From Candidatus Gastranaerophilales bacterium (lineage in GTDB: Bacteria; Cyanobacteriota; Vampirovibrionia; Gastranaerophilales; Gastranaerophilaceae), in NCBI GenBank assembly GCA_944322935.1, contig CALUQO010000021.1:1-44716 (forward strand): 44,716 nt of DNA. The letters are read 5' to 3'. This document shows positions 6,899-15,905 of the stretch, one piece after another. Under the pieces are notes generated by a model, which did not search any database, was not told where the DNA came from, and worked only from the letters and a program-made list of their open reading frames with translations. Within the stretch, counting starts at the first letter, position 1, and each line of letters starts with the position of its first letter. The position numbers were made by a program, and so were the translations under genes.

Positions 6899-7624
6899 AT
6901 GCTGTTAAAAGACATTATAAAAGACATGGGGGATTATTGCTTTGACAACAGAGGGCTGCAATTTTTGCCCTATCTGCTGGTTATTCTTATAGAGCTTGAA
7001 GATTTTAGAAATGTAACGGAAAGCATTCCTTTTGAAATAGCCTGCTTTGCCGTAACACTGACGGGTATTATTATAAGAATTTTAACAATCGGTTATGTAC
7101 CGGAAAACACCTCAGGCAGAAACAGAGGTAAACAAATAGCAGATACGCTTAATACAAAAGGAATGTATTCCGTTGTAAGAAACCCGTTGTACGTTGGCAA
7201 TTTCTTTATTTTTCTCGGTATAACATTAATGACCCAAAGCTGGGAAATTATAGTGGCCAATTCACTTTTGATGCTTATTATATACACTCTAATCGTTTTA
7301 AGAGAAGAAGAGTTTTTGCTTAACAAATTCGAAGATACATATAAAAATTGGGCCCCAAAAGTCAACTGCTTTATACCTTCTTTTAAAAACTATGAAAAAC
7401 CGGACAGAAAATTTTCAATCAAAAAAGTTTTTAGAAATGAACATGACACATGGATTACTACAATAATTGCATTTGTCGGTATAGAAGTTATAAGAGGATT
7501 TTATGAGGTTCACACCTTCTTTTTAATACCGCTTTGGGTATACACATTTGCCGGTGTAATGCTTGTTTGGGGAATAACCAAATACCTTAAAAAAACAGGC
7601 AGATTAAAAATTAAAAAAGTATAA
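6899..7624 (+). CDS. Isoprenylcysteine methyltransferase-like membrane methyltransferase
   Basis: Integral membrane protein of 241 residues with several hydrophobic spans (about 20-35, 45-70, 100-120, 122-140 and two near the C-terminus). The central segment T-x-G-x-Y-x-x-V-R-N-P-x-Y-x-G followed by a span and R-E-E-E-F-L is the S-adenosylmethionine-binding signature of the ICMT/PEMT family. Such bacterial enzymes methylate small lipids or other hydrophobic substrates; the substrate cannot be told here. GGGAGAG before the ATG supports the start. The promoter region carries the palindrome at 6834-6870, so a dedicated repressor is plausible. It is convergent with the agmatinase gene, with a shared hairpin between. 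Confidence 0.75.
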   Translation: MLLKDIIKDMGDYCFDNRGLQFLPYLLVILIELEDFRNVTESIPFEIACFAVTLTGIIIRILTIGYVPENTSGRNRGKQIADTLNTKGMYSVVRNPLYVGNFFIFLGITLMTQSWEIIVANSLLMLIIYTLIVLREEEFLLNKFEDTYKNWAPKVNCFIPSFKNYEKPDRKFSIKKVFRNEHDTWITTIIAFVGIEVIRGFYEVHTFFLIPLWVYTFAGVMLVWGITKYLKKTGRLKIKKV

Positions 7625-7649
7625 ATAACTTCTTTGTTTAACCTGTAAC

Positions 7650-7687
7650 AAGCAGCTCCGCAGATTTTAGCGTGCTGCTTTTATTTT
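7650..7687 (+). terminator. Terminator after the methyltransferase-like gene
   Basis: AAGCAGC (7650-7656) and GCTGCTT (7674-7680) form the stem, followed by TTTATTTT. The convergent agmatinase gene ends at 7700. Confidence 0.7.
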
Positions 7688-7699
7688 ACCAATTATTAT

Positions 7700-8545
7700 T
7701 TATAAAATCATTAAAACATCACGTATAATTTTTGAGACAACAGCAGTTGAAACTCCGCTGTTATCATAATCCGGAGCCAGTTCAACAACATCAGCGCCGG
7801 CTATATCAAAGTCTTTTAAATAATGTATCCACTGTGCCAGTTCCCTGTACAAAAGCCCGTCAGGTTCAGGTGTGCCGGTTCCCGGCAAAACCGAAGGATC
7901 CAAAACATCAACATCGATAGTTAAAAATATTTTTTTATTTTTTAATATATCAATATCAGAAAAATTTTTGGCCAATGTATTATATTTTTTCATCAGCTCA
8001 AATTCTTCTTTTAATCCCGAGCGTATTCCGATTTGTTTTATATTTTCAAACCCGACTATCTCGCCGATTCTTCTCATTACCGATGCATGCGAAAGTTTTT
8101 CGCCAAGGTAATCTTCGCGCAAGTCAGTATGCGCATCAAAGTGAATAACAGCTAAATCATTATATTTTTCTTTGCACGCTTTTAGCGCAGGCAAAGTAAC
8201 AAGGTGTTCTCCGCCAATGCCAAGAAATTTTTTATCATCATTAAAGATAATACGCGCATTTTGCTCTATCAGATCCAGAGACTTGACAGTATTACCCAGA
8301 GGAAATTCCAACTCACCGGCATCATAAAACTTTACATCATCAAGGTGCCTGTCATACACCGGTGAATAATCCTCTAGCCCCCAGCTTGACGGTCTTAGTC
8401 TTTCCGGCGCAAATCTGCTGCCTGGTCTGTAAGAGCATGTTCCGTCGAACGGTAAACCGACCATGACTATAGCTGCATCAGTATAATTGTCGAGAGAACC
8501 AATCCAGTTTCTCTGCAAGAAAGGGCCAAGTCTACTCTCTGACAT
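7700..8545 (-). CDS. speB: Agmatinase (arginase/ureohydrolase family)
   Basis: Mn-dependent ureohydrolase, most likely splitting agmatine into putrescine and urea for polyamine synthesis. The 281 residues fit bacterial SpeB. Metal-binding motifs are visible: GGEH, DAHTDLR and DVDVLDPS, with the GTGTPEPDG loop typical of agmatinases. A GAGGA ribosome site overlaps the stop of the upstream pilO-like gene, only 14 bases away, so it is co-transcribed with the pilus-type genes. A related guanidino substrate remains possible because residue-level specificity cannot be judged here. Confidence 0.88.
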   Translation of the reverse strand: MSESRLGPFLQRNWIGSLDNYTDAAIVMVGLPFDGTCSYRPGSRFAPERLRPSSWGLEDYSPVYDRHLDDVKFYDAGELEFPLGNTVKSLDLIEQNARIIFNDDKKFLGIGGEHLVTLPALKACKEKYNDLAVIHFDAHTDLREDYLGEKLSHASVMRRIGEIVGFENIKQIGIRSGLKEEFELMKKYNTLAKNFSDIDILKNKKIFLTIDVDVLDPSVLPGTGTPEPDGLLYRELAQWIHYLKDFDIAGADVVELAPDYDNSGVSTAVVSKIIRDVLMIL

Positions 8546-8559
8546 ACTTATTCAGTCCT

Positions 8560-9237
8560 CTATTGGCCTTCTGCCGCAGCACCTTGAATAGCACCTGCTG
8601 CCGCTGTACCTTCTACTGCCTCATCGCCCTGATTTTCAGCTGCTCTTGCTGCTTCATAGGCCGCTTTTTGTTCAGCATTCTTTTCAGCGTAAAGGTTAAC
8701 CTGAACATCCGCTATTAATATTTTTTTATTCCCTTCATAAGGGAAAATGCTTATTTTATCTAAATTTATTAAGTAAGGATAATTTGCAATATCTTCAAAA
8801 TATGACCTGAATTGGGCATAAGTACCGATTAATTGCATTTTAACCGCACAAACATTGTAATCACTCAAAACGTTTTGTGAAACAACATCATCCGGCGGAT
8901 TTTGTGTATATTCAATTGAACGAAGTTTTAAACCGTTATATTTAGCTGCCTGTATAACATCTTCAAACATAATACCAAAAGATGCCATTGCGTCTAAAGA
9001 AGCTATATCCGATTTATAAACAGGTTTTGTCGCAATCTTTTCTTCTCTTTCATAAGCTTGTTTTTGCGCTCTCAAGTCATCAATTTGTTTTTGAGTACTT
9101 TGCACTTTAGCCTGTTTTTCCTGTACCTGTTTATATGTTGTATATGACTCTTGAACTTTCGGAATAATTAAATATAAACCAAAAGCCAAAGCAATCAGAA
9201 TTATTAATATACACACCAATTTTTGATTATCGTTCAC
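8560..9237 (-). CDS. PilO-like type IV pilus inner-membrane protein
   Basis: This 225-residue bitopic protein has a short cytosolic N-terminus, one membrane span (about 8-26), a long coiled coil (about 30-70, rich in Gln, Lys and Glu), then an alpha/beta periplasmic domain. This is the PilO plan, where PilO pairs with PilN to align the pilus machine between inner-membrane platform and secretin. The C-terminal tail is Ala/Glu/Gly-rich and probably disordered. It follows the PilM-PilN fusion by 40 bases and precedes speB by 14. Identification rests on architecture and neighbours more than on conserved residues. Confidence 0.75.
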   Translation of the reverse strand: MNDNQKLVCILIILIALAFGLYLIIPKVQESYTTYKQVQEKQAKVQSTQKQIDDLRAQKQAYEREEKIATKPVYKSDIASLDAMASFGIMFEDVIQAAKYNGLKLRSIEYTQNPPDDVVSQNVLSDYNVCAVKMQLIGTYAQFRSYFEDIANYPYLINLDKISIFPYEGNKKILIADVQVNLYAEKNAEQKAAYEAARAAENQGDEAVEGTAAAGAIQGAAAEGQ

Positions 9238-9277
9238 TTTTAAAAAGCCCTTTCATAACATTAATTATGTTAAACTA

Positions 9278-10930
9278 TTAGGTTGAAGGTAAATTAGCCG
9301 GCAAAGCAGGAACCTTTGCATCTTTTATCGGCTTACCGTCTTTGTCTAATTTTGGTTTTGCAGCCTCGTTAGGATCCGTCATTTTTACACCTTTAAAGCC
9401 GTTATTTGTAAGTTCAAAGGAATAAATGAGATTTTGTGCCACATCGATATCAAGAATACCGCCTTCATCATCAACACTCAAACTTGAAAGTATCAAATCA
9501 GATTCCGGTACTTGAGATTTTATATTTCTAAAGAATAAATATACATCATCAACAGCAGTTGTTGAACCTTTTATGCCATATGCTCCGCGAGAATCCGCAT
9601 AAAAAGAGGTCAACCAAACTTGCGCCGGTATATCAGCACCTATTGCGTAATAGTACTTAACTTTAGCCTGCAATCCCGCATCAATCTTTTTAGCTGCAGT
9701 GTAAATATCCATGCCGGTCTTTTTAGCTTGCAGTTCCCGTAATTCAGCGTCAAGCGATTGCTGCTGCGAATCAAGCTCCGAGTTTTGCGACTGCAATCCG
9801 CCAAGATATGCCTCAACTGCTTTACTTACGCCAAAACATACCAGCAAAATCGCAACGGATATCACTGCAACATAAGCATATAACTGTGATTGCGTAACAT
9901 CAAAACCGCCTATCCTTATCATATCGGGGGCTTTATAATCAGTTTTCTGTATAAAGTTCAGCTTTATACCAAAATCACCGTAACTGTATATTGCAGCACC
10001 GATAGCCTCCGGCGTAATTGCTTTTACATAATGGGGTAAGATATTCAAATCTACAGTTATAATAGAATCTTTTGCATACTGATTGCATTCCAAAAACTTG
10101 ACATCACCCGGCTGGTTAAGCTGCATGGCAAGAATTTCTGCACTTACATCATTAGATTCACTGACTATTAAAAGCTTGTCAGTCGGGAATTTATCAAGAA
10201 CTTCTCTCGCTGATTGTGAAATTGCAACATATACCTCGTCATTATTAAATGATTTAATAGCGAGAGGTTCTTCAAAGTAATCAATTATACTGTATTTTAA
10301 CATTGAAAATACCGCATAACTGTTTTGTGAAACCAAAAGAATGTTCCAGCCGCCGTGTGCAGTAGCAAAATCATCTCCGATTTTTGTGTATTGTAATGTC
10401 TTTATTAAAGAAGAATATGTATTTTCAACAGCTATTAATGTTATACCTAAATCCGTAAATATCTGTTGAATTACATTAAGAACTTCTTCCTGAATGGCTG
10501 CATATAAAACGCATCTTTTTTCGGTTCTGTTGTTTTCTTTTATATCAACCCAGCTGACAACAGGTGCATTTTTCTTAAACAGGTAATTTTCTTCAACCTT
10601 AGATACAAGAGCTGTAGTAACACCTTCATCATCCAAAACCGTAGGTAAAAACTCATGCCCGAAACAAACACTCGGCAAGTTCAATACAGCTTTAGCGTTT
10701 TGCGGCAGTATTTTAACCTCATTAAACAAATCCTGCAAATTTTGTTTAAATTCCGCATAGTCCTCAATTTCCCTGATTGATGGATTATAAGGCAAATCTC
10801 TTCTCGCATATTTCATTATTTTGTTGTTCGAAGGATCGATTTGAATAATTTCCAAACCAACGTTTGGTGATACAGATATACCTACTGTAACTTTGGTATC
10901 CGGTTTAAATTTTGATAAAAAGTTATTCAT
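9278..10930 (-). CDS. PilM-PilN fusion protein
   Basis: Single 550-residue protein that joins two type IV pilus assembly proteins usually encoded apart. Residues about 10-318 are an actin-like PilM domain (TKVTVGISVSP opening; closing IGAAIYSYGDFG). About 320-335 (GIKLNFIQ) resembles the PilN N-terminal INLLP motif that binds PilM. A membrane span covers about 350-368, then a Gln/Ser-rich coiled coil and a PilN-like periplasmic domain to about 505. The Pro/Lys-rich tail is low complexity. PilM-PilN contact is known to be essential in pilus systems, so a fusion would fix it at 1:1. PilO follows directly. No PilB, PilC, PilQ or pilin gene is in the window. Confidence 0.75.
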   Translation of the reverse strand: MNNFLSKFKPDTKVTVGISVSPNVGLEIIQIDPSNNKIMKYARRDLPYNPSIREIEDYAEFKQNLQDLFNEVKILPQNAKAVLNLPSVCFGHEFLPTVLDDEGVTTALVSKVEENYLFKKNAPVVSWVDIKENNRTEKRCVLYAAIQEEVLNVIQQIFTDLGITLIAVENTYSSLIKTLQYTKIGDDFATAHGGWNILLVSQNSYAVFSMLKYSIIDYFEEPLAIKSFNNDEVYVAISQSAREVLDKFPTDKLLIVSESNDVSAEILAMQLNQPGDVKFLECNQYAKDSIITVDLNILPHYVKAITPEAIGAAIYSYGDFGIKLNFIQKTDYKAPDMIRIGGFDVTQSQLYAYVAVISVAILLVCFGVSKAVEAYLGGLQSQNSELDSQQQSLDAELRELQAKKTGMDIYTAAKKIDAGLQAKVKYYYAIGADIPAQVWLTSFYADSRGAYGIKGSTTAVDDVYLFFRNIKSQVPESDLILSSLSVDDEGGILDIDVAQNLIYSFELTNNGFKGVKMTDPNEAAKPKLDKDGKPIKDAKVPALPANLPST

Positions 10931-10984
10931 TTACTAATTCCAATATTCCAAATTCTTAACACTAGATTTTAATAAACCTATACA

Positions 10985-11013
10985 ATTATAGTATAGTATA
11001 ATTATTAAGGCAA
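10985..11013 (-). promoter_or_regulatory. Promoter of the pilMN-pilO-speB operon
   Basis: On the minus strand, TTGCCT (11008-11013) and TATAAT (10985-10990) are spaced 17 bases apart. A plus-strand TATAAT for rlmB lies within the same stretch (10997-11002), making this a compact divergent promoter. Confidence 0.55.
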
Positions 11014-11044
11014 CAAAAAATCAAAAACCATCCAAAAGGTGTAT

Positions 11045-11806
11045 ATGAAAAATCAAAAAACCAACAATTATATTTACGGAAAAAACGCTGTTACCGAGGC
11101 ATTGTTAAAAAATCCTTCCAGAATTAACAAAATCTTGATTTCAAAAAATGTATCGACCGAGGCCAAAGTTAATGAAATTATTGACCTTGCCAAACAACAT
11201 TCCGTGGTTTTTCAAATTGTGCCCAAAGAACGTTTTTCGCAATACGGTAACTCGCCTAATCAAGGTGTTATTGCATTTGTATCACCGGTTTCATATACGG
11301 ATTTGTACGAGTTTTTAAATACGCCGAAAGAAGGTTATTCGAGGGTAATAATTCTTGACGGAGTGGAAGACCCGCATAATCTGGGGGCAATAATAAGAAC
11401 AGCGGCATGCGCCGGTTATGATGCGGTGATAATTCCGTCAAGAAGAAATGCTCAAGTGAATGCAACCGTAGAAAAAACATCGGCAGGGGCTGTAAACCAT
11501 ATTCCCATTATTCAGGTTAATAGCCTTTCAAATACAATTGATAAACTAAAAGATAACGACTATTGGATAATTGCGGCGGATGCACATGGAAAAGATAATT
11601 ATTTTGACATTAACTATACCGATATGAATTTCGCCCTTATAATGGGTGGTGAAGAAACCGGTGTATCCCAAAATAATATGAAAAAATCAGACTTTGTTGT
11701 AAAAATTCCAATGTTAAGAAATTTTAACTCGCTTAATGTTTCTAATGCGGCATGCGCAATTATATATGAATCATTAAGACAGGATATGTGTGCTTCCCGT
11801 AAATAA
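11045..11806 (+). CDS. rlmB: 23S rRNA (guanosine-2'-O-)-methyltransferase, RlmB/TrmH family
   Basis: SpoU-class 2'-O-ribose methyltransferase with the knotted SPOUT fold, predicted to modify 23S rRNA. The 253 residues hold an N-terminal RNA-binding substrate domain (YGKNAVTEAL onwards) and the three catalytic motifs: LDGVEDPHNLGAIIRTA, MGGEETGVS and IPMLRNFNSLNVSNAAC. I start at ATG 11045 because AAAAGG sits five bases upstream; a GTG at 11039 would add only two residues and overlap that site. It is divergent from the pilus operon and precedes the sigma factor gene. Confidence 0.9.
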   Translation: MKNQKTNNYIYGKNAVTEALLKNPSRINKILISKNVSTEAKVNEIIDLAKQHSVVFQIVPKERFSQYGNSPNQGVIAFVSPVSYTDLYEFLNTPKEGYSRVIILDGVEDPHNLGAIIRTAACAGYDAVIIPSRRNAQVNATVEKTSAGAVNHIPIIQVNSLSNTIDKLKDNDYWIIAADAHGKDNYFDINYTDMNFALIMGGEETGVSQNNMKKSDFVVKIPMLRNFNSLNVSNAACAIIYESLRQDMCASRK

Positions 11807-11873
11807 CGTCATCGCCCCCAAAAAATAAAAATTCCTTTACAAAAATTACAAAAAATATAATTCAACAGAATTA

Positions 11874-11904
11874 TTTACAATAGATATTAAACATAGTGTA
11901 TAAT
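11874..11904 (+). promoter_or_regulatory. Sigma factor gene promoter
   Basis: TTTACA (11874-11879) and a perfect TATAAT (11899-11904) are separated by 19 bases, about 30 bases before the start codon, which has AAAGGTG upstream. Confidence 0.5.
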
Positions 11905-11933
11905 AATATTAAATTTTAAAATAAAGGTGAAAA

Positions 11934-12941
11934 ATGACAAATAAAATTGAAAAATTTTCATCTGAGGACTTGGATTCAGCTGAAGATAACGAGGAAATTT
12001 CAATAGATAAATTAAACGAAGAATCTGACGACGACGAAGATTTGATTATGTCGGTGGAAGAGCCAAAAACTGCCGAAAATGTTTCAACGATAAATGCCGA
12101 TGATTCTGTCAAAATATACCTGCAGCAAATAGGTAAAATACCGTTGTTAACCGCTGAACAGGAGCTTGAAGTTGCAAAAAAAATTAAAGAATCAAACGAT
12201 GACAAGGCAAAAGAAGTTCTTGTCAATGCAAATTTACGGCTTGTCGTAAGTATTGCAAAAAAATACATAGGCCGTGGACTTTCCTTTCTGGACTTGATAC
12301 AGGAGGGAAACATGGGACTGATGAAAGCAGCCGAAAAATTTGACTACGCAAAAGGATATAAATTTTCTACCTATGCAACATGGTGGATTCAACAATCAAT
12401 AACAAGAGCAATTGCAGACAAATCAAGAATTATCAGACTTCCCGTTCACATGATTGAAACCCTCAGTAAAATCAAAAAAGTGACTGTGGATTTGACAACG
12501 GAAACAGGCAAGGCTCCGTCAAAAGAAGAAATAGCCTACAAAGTCGGGATTCCCGTAAGTAAACTGACAAGCCTGATAAAAGCAGCTCAGTCAACAATCA
12601 GTATAGAAACACCTGCAACAGCAAAAGATGAATCTTCTAAACTGGGCGATTTTATTGTTGATGAATCAACAGTTTCCCCTGACACAAGAGTGTCGCAGGA
12701 AAACTTGTTTGAAGACATACAAAAAATGCTTAACCAGCTAAGCCCCAAAGAACGCGATGTATTAATTATGCGCTACGGGCTGAATGATGACGGAAACAGA
12801 AAAACACTCGAAGAAATCGGTTCCAGATACGGTGTTTCCAGAGAACGTATCAGACAAATCGAAAACCGTGCAATAAGCAAGCTCAAAAAGCTGTGCAAAA
12901 ATAATAATCTCACTATCGGCCTTAAAAATTATTTTAATTAA
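11934..12941 (+). CDS. rpoD: RNA polymerase sigma-70 factor, RpoD/SigA type
   Basis: Primary-type sigma factor of 335 residues. After an acidic, probably disordered N-terminus (1-58) come region 1.2 ([16 protein letters not shown]), region 2 ([61 protein letters not shown]), region 3, and region 4 with [15 protein letters not shown] and the helix-turn-helix [20 protein letters not shown]. No long region 1.1 is recognisable, as is common in short primary factors. The perfect TATAAT boxes in this window fit a sigma-70 consensus. A group 2 factor is the alternative. It has its own promoter and is monocistronic or loosely linked to gltX. Confidence 0.85.
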   Translation: MTNKIEKFSSEDLDSAEDNEEISIDKLNEESDDDEDLIMSVEEPKTAENVSTINADDSVKIYLQQIGKIPLLTAEQELEVAKKIKESNDDKAKEVLVNANLRLVVSIAKKYIGRGLSFLDLIQEGNMGLMKAAEKFDYAKGYKFSTYATWWIQQSITRAIADKSRIIRLPVHMIETLSKIKKVTVDLTTETGKAPSKEEIAYKVGIPVSKLTSLIKAAQSTISIETPATAKDESSKLGDFIVDESTVSPDTRVSQENLFEDIQKMLNQLSPKERDVLIMRYGLNDDGNRKTLEEIGSRYGVSRERIRQIENRAISKLKKLCKNNNLTIGLKNYFN

Positions 12942-13024
12942 TATTATTTATTATCCATATTACTTATTCCTTTTTATTGTTTGATGTAAAATTAACATAA
13001 GAATAAAAAGAAACGGAGAATAAT

Positions 13025-14482
13025 ATGGAAGCTAATAATGAAATTAGAGTCAGAATCGCTCCTTCACCGAGCGGAAATTTGCATATAGGTACTGCGAGAA
13101 CAGCTTTATTCAACTACCTTTTTGCAAAAAAAAATCATGGTAAATATGTTTTAAGAATAGAAGATACTGATCTTGAGCGTTCTTCTCAAGCATATATTGA
13201 TAATATTTATGACAGTTTAAAAGCATTAGGCTTAAACTGGGACGAAGGTCCGGATGTAGGCGGCCCTTACGGTCCTTATCAGCAGTCGGAAAGATTCGAT
13301 ATTTATCCGAAATATGCTCAAAAACTTATTGATATGGGATACGCTTACGAATGCTTCTGTACTCAGGAAGAATTGGACGCAGAAAAAGAAGAATCAATAA
13401 AAAATAAAAAGCCGCACAAATATTCAGGCAAATGCCGCAATTTGAGTGAAGCAGAAAAAGAAAAATTAAGAGCCGAAGGCAGAAAACCCTCTATCCGCTT
13501 CCATGTTCCCGAAGGCGAAACCTCTTACGACGACATGGTTAAAGGTCATTTGCATTTTGACAACTCTTTAATCGGTGACTTCGTAATTATGAAATCAAAC
13601 GGAACACCGACATACAATTTTGCGGTTGTAATCGATGATATGGAGATGAAAATTTCTCATATCATCAGAGGTGAAGACCACATCTCTAACACAGCAAAAC
13701 AAATCATGATTTACAATGCACTCGGAGCGGAAGTTCCTAAATTCGGACACCTCGGTATGATTCTTGCTCCCGACAGAAGCAAATTATCAAAAAGACACGG
13801 CGCAACTGCGGTTTCGGAATTCGTTGAAAAAGGTTATTTAACGGAAGCTCTCGTTAACTTTGTTGCACTTCTGGGCTGGTCACCTTCTGACGGACATGAA
13901 ATCAAAACTCTTGATGAAATTGCTGCTGATTTCAGAATTAACGAAGTTTCTTCCTCTAACTCAATTTTTGAATACGACAAATTGAACTGGATGAACGGTC
14001 AGTACATAAAGAAAATGGATTTGGCAAAACTAACACAGCTTGTTAAACCTTACCTTTCCTGCTATGACCTGAGCGAATACAGCGAAAAACAACTTGAAAG
14101 AATAGTTGAAGTAACAAGAGAACCTATCACGATACTTTCCGAGCTTACTAACGATACAAAATATTTCTTCGGTAAAGATGTTGAAATAGAACCCGAGGTT
14201 CAGGAAAAAATTCTTGACGGCGAGGTCGCCAAAAAGGTTATTCCGTATGTTATTGAAAACGAACTCGACAAATGGGATTTTGAAGATGAAGAAAAACTTC
14301 ACGAGCAGCTTGCCGATTTAAGAACCTACTTTAAAGAACAGCACGGTATCAAACCGAAAGAAACCATGTGGGCAATAAGAGCTGCTGTTACAGGCAGAAC
14401 TCACGGCGCAGACATGGTGGCAACACTTGTTCTTCTCGGCAAAGACAGAGTAGTTCACAGAATTAAAGCAGCAGTTAAGTAA
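13025..14482 (+). CDS. gltX: Glutamate--tRNA ligase
   Basis: Class I aminoacyl-tRNA synthetase that charges tRNA-Glu. The 485 residues are normal for the family. The ATP-site HIGH motif appears as PSPSGNLHIGTART near the N-terminus and the KMSKR loop as KLSKR (253-257). A zinc-site pattern C-x-C...Y-x-x-x-C lies near residues 115-140. The C-terminal anticodon-binding domain is helical. GGAGA precedes the ATG. Its stop overlaps the bioG start by one base (TAATG), so gltX is the head of a gltX-bioG-bioC operon. Confidence 0.96.
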   Translation: MEANNEIRVRIAPSPSGNLHIGTARTALFNYLFAKKNHGKYVLRIEDTDLERSSQAYIDNIYDSLKALGLNWDEGPDVGGPYGPYQQSERFDIYPKYAQKLIDMGYAYECFCTQEELDAEKEESIKNKKPHKYSGKCRNLSEAEKEKLRAEGRKPSIRFHVPEGETSYDDMVKGHLHFDNSLIGDFVIMKSNGTPTYNFAVVIDDMEMKISHIIRGEDHISNTAKQIMIYNALGAEVPKFGHLGMILAPDRSKLSKRHGATAVSEFVEKGYLTEALVNFVALLGWSPSDGHEIKTLDEIAADFRINEVSSSNSIFEYDKLNWMNGQYIKKMDLAKLTQLVKPYLSCYDLSEYSEKQLERIVEVTREPITILSELTNDTKYFFGKDVEIEPEVQEKILDGEVAKKVIPYVIENELDKWDFEDEEKLHEQLADLRTYFKEQHGIKPKETMWAIRAAVTGRTHGADMVATLVLLGKDRVVHRIKAAVK

Positions 14483-15138
14483 TGAAAGTTCATTTACAAA
14501 ACAACGGCAGCGATAATTTGATTTTATTCTTTTGCGGATGGGGAATGGATGAAAATCCGTTCTCCGTCTTAAAAAGCAGCTGTGATGTTTTGTATGTTTA
14601 CGATTACGTAACCCCTGACTTTCCTGAGTTTGATTTTTCAAAATACAAAAGCGTAAAACTTTTGTCGTTTTCCTACGGGGTTTACGCCGGTGCAATAGCC
14701 AAACTGCCCGATGATTTAAAATTGGACACAAGGGTTGCAATCAACGGAACACTCATGCCGGTTGACGACAAATACGGCGTGCCTGTCAGACAATTTGAAC
14801 TTACGGAGAAAATGGACTCTCAAACGGTTGTAAAATTCCGTCAAAGGCTTTTTGGCGGTGAGATGGCACAAAAGCATTTTGAGATATTCGAATCTCATCT
14901 TCCTCAAAGAAGTGCGCAAAGCTGCACGGATGAGCTGTTGGGAATGAAAAAATATGTGCCTCAAATACCCACACCTCAAAAAACTTTTGACAAAATCTAT
15001 GTTGCAAAACACGACCGCTGTGTTCCGACACGCAATCAGCTTAATTTCTGGCAAAAGGTCGGTGTTAATAATATAATAGAGCTGGAAACAGGGCATTTCC
15101 CGTTTTACAATTATGAAAAGCTTGAAGATTTATTATGA
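14482..15138 (+). CDS. bioG: Pimeloyl-ACP methyl ester esterase BioG
   Basis: Alpha/beta hydrolase of the BioG (DUF452) type, which cleaves the methyl ester of pimeloyl-ACP to end the BioC-primed route to biotin. The 218 residues show FFCGWGMD at 17-24, the nucleophile in SFSYG (Ser64, with Ser in place of the first Gly of GxSxG, as is frequent in BioG), the family segment INGTLMPVDDKYGVP, and the catalytic His in GHFPF near the end. It overlaps gltX by one base and bioC by four (ATGA), so translation is coupled. The BioC partner next door makes the assignment firm. BioF, BioA, BioD and BioB are not in the window. Confidence 0.9.
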   Translation: MKVHLQNNGSDNLILFFCGWGMDENPFSVLKSSCDVLYVYDYVTPDFPEFDFSKYKSVKLLSFSYGVYAGAIAKLPDDLKLDTRVAINGTLMPVDDKYGVPVRQFELTEKMDSQTVVKFRQRLFGGEMAQKHFEIFESHLPQRSAQSCTDELLGMKKYVPQIPTPQKTFDKIYVAKHDRCVPTRNQLNFWQKVGVNNIIELETGHFPFYNYEKLEDLL

Positions 15139-15881
15139 TTAACAAGAATCTTGTAAAATTCAGATTTCAAAAAAGTATTTCTACATACGACGACTCCGCC
15201 GTAATCCAAAAGGAAATGGCGCACTCTCTCATAGACAAAATTCTCTCAAACTGCGGCGATTCTTTTGACAAGGTATTTGAATTCGGCGCAGGAACAGGTT
15301 TCTTGTCAAAAAATATATTGAATAAAATTACCTTCAAAGAGTATTACGCTAACGACATTATAGAGGAATCGGAGTTTTGCATAAAAAATATTATAGATAA
15401 CGTGAACTTTGTTGCGGGTGACATAGAAAAAATCGAGTTGAATAACAATTTTGATTTAATTGTTGCAAATGCCGTTATGCAATGGATTACGGACATTGAT
15501 GAACTGTTGATTAAAATCAGAAAAAATCTTAATGACGACGGATATTTTGCGTTTACGACTTTTGGCGAGCAAAATTACAAAGAAATAAAAGAAACCACCG
15601 GAGTGGGCTTAAATTATTTAAAATCAGAAACGTTAAAAGAAAAGTGTGAATCAGATTTTGAAATTTTGTGCTTTGAAGAAAATATGCAGACCCTGTATTT
15701 TAATACTCCGCTTGAGGTTTTAAAACATATAAAATATTCCGGCACAAACGGTCTTAAATCTTTAAATTGGAGCGTTAAAAAATTAAAAGAGTTCGATAAA
15801 TATTACAGGGAAAGTTTTGGCATAAACAGTAAAGTAACATTGACATACAACCCTGTTTATATGATTTTAAAAGCTAAGTAA
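15135..15881 (+). CDS. bioC: Malonyl-ACP O-methyltransferase BioC
   Basis: S-adenosylmethionine-dependent methyltransferase that caps malonyl-ACP so the fatty acid machinery can build the pimeloyl chain of biotin. The 248 residues begin with the BioC-type F-x-K-S-I-x-x-Y-D-x-x-A-x-x-Q segment, followed by the SAM-binding motif FEFGAGTGFLS, an acidic strand end (AGDIEKIEL) and ANAVMQWI. The ATG lies inside the stop region of bioG (ATGA overlap). The transporter gene starts 24 bases after the stop and may be in the same transcript. Confidence 0.9.
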   Translation: MINKNLVKFRFQKSISTYDDSAVIQKEMAHSLIDKILSNCGDSFDKVFEFGAGTGFLSKNILNKITFKEYYANDIIEESEFCIKNIIDNVNFVAGDIEKIELNNNFDLIVANAVMQWITDIDELLIKIRKNLNDDGYFAFTTFGEQNYKEIKETTGVGLNYLKSETLKEKCESDFEILCFEENMQTLYFNTPLEVLKHIKYSGTNGLKSLNWSVKKLKEFDKYYRESFGINSKVTLTYNPVYMILKAK

Positions 15882-15905
15882 TTGAAATAAGAAATCGGAA
15901 AGTTT

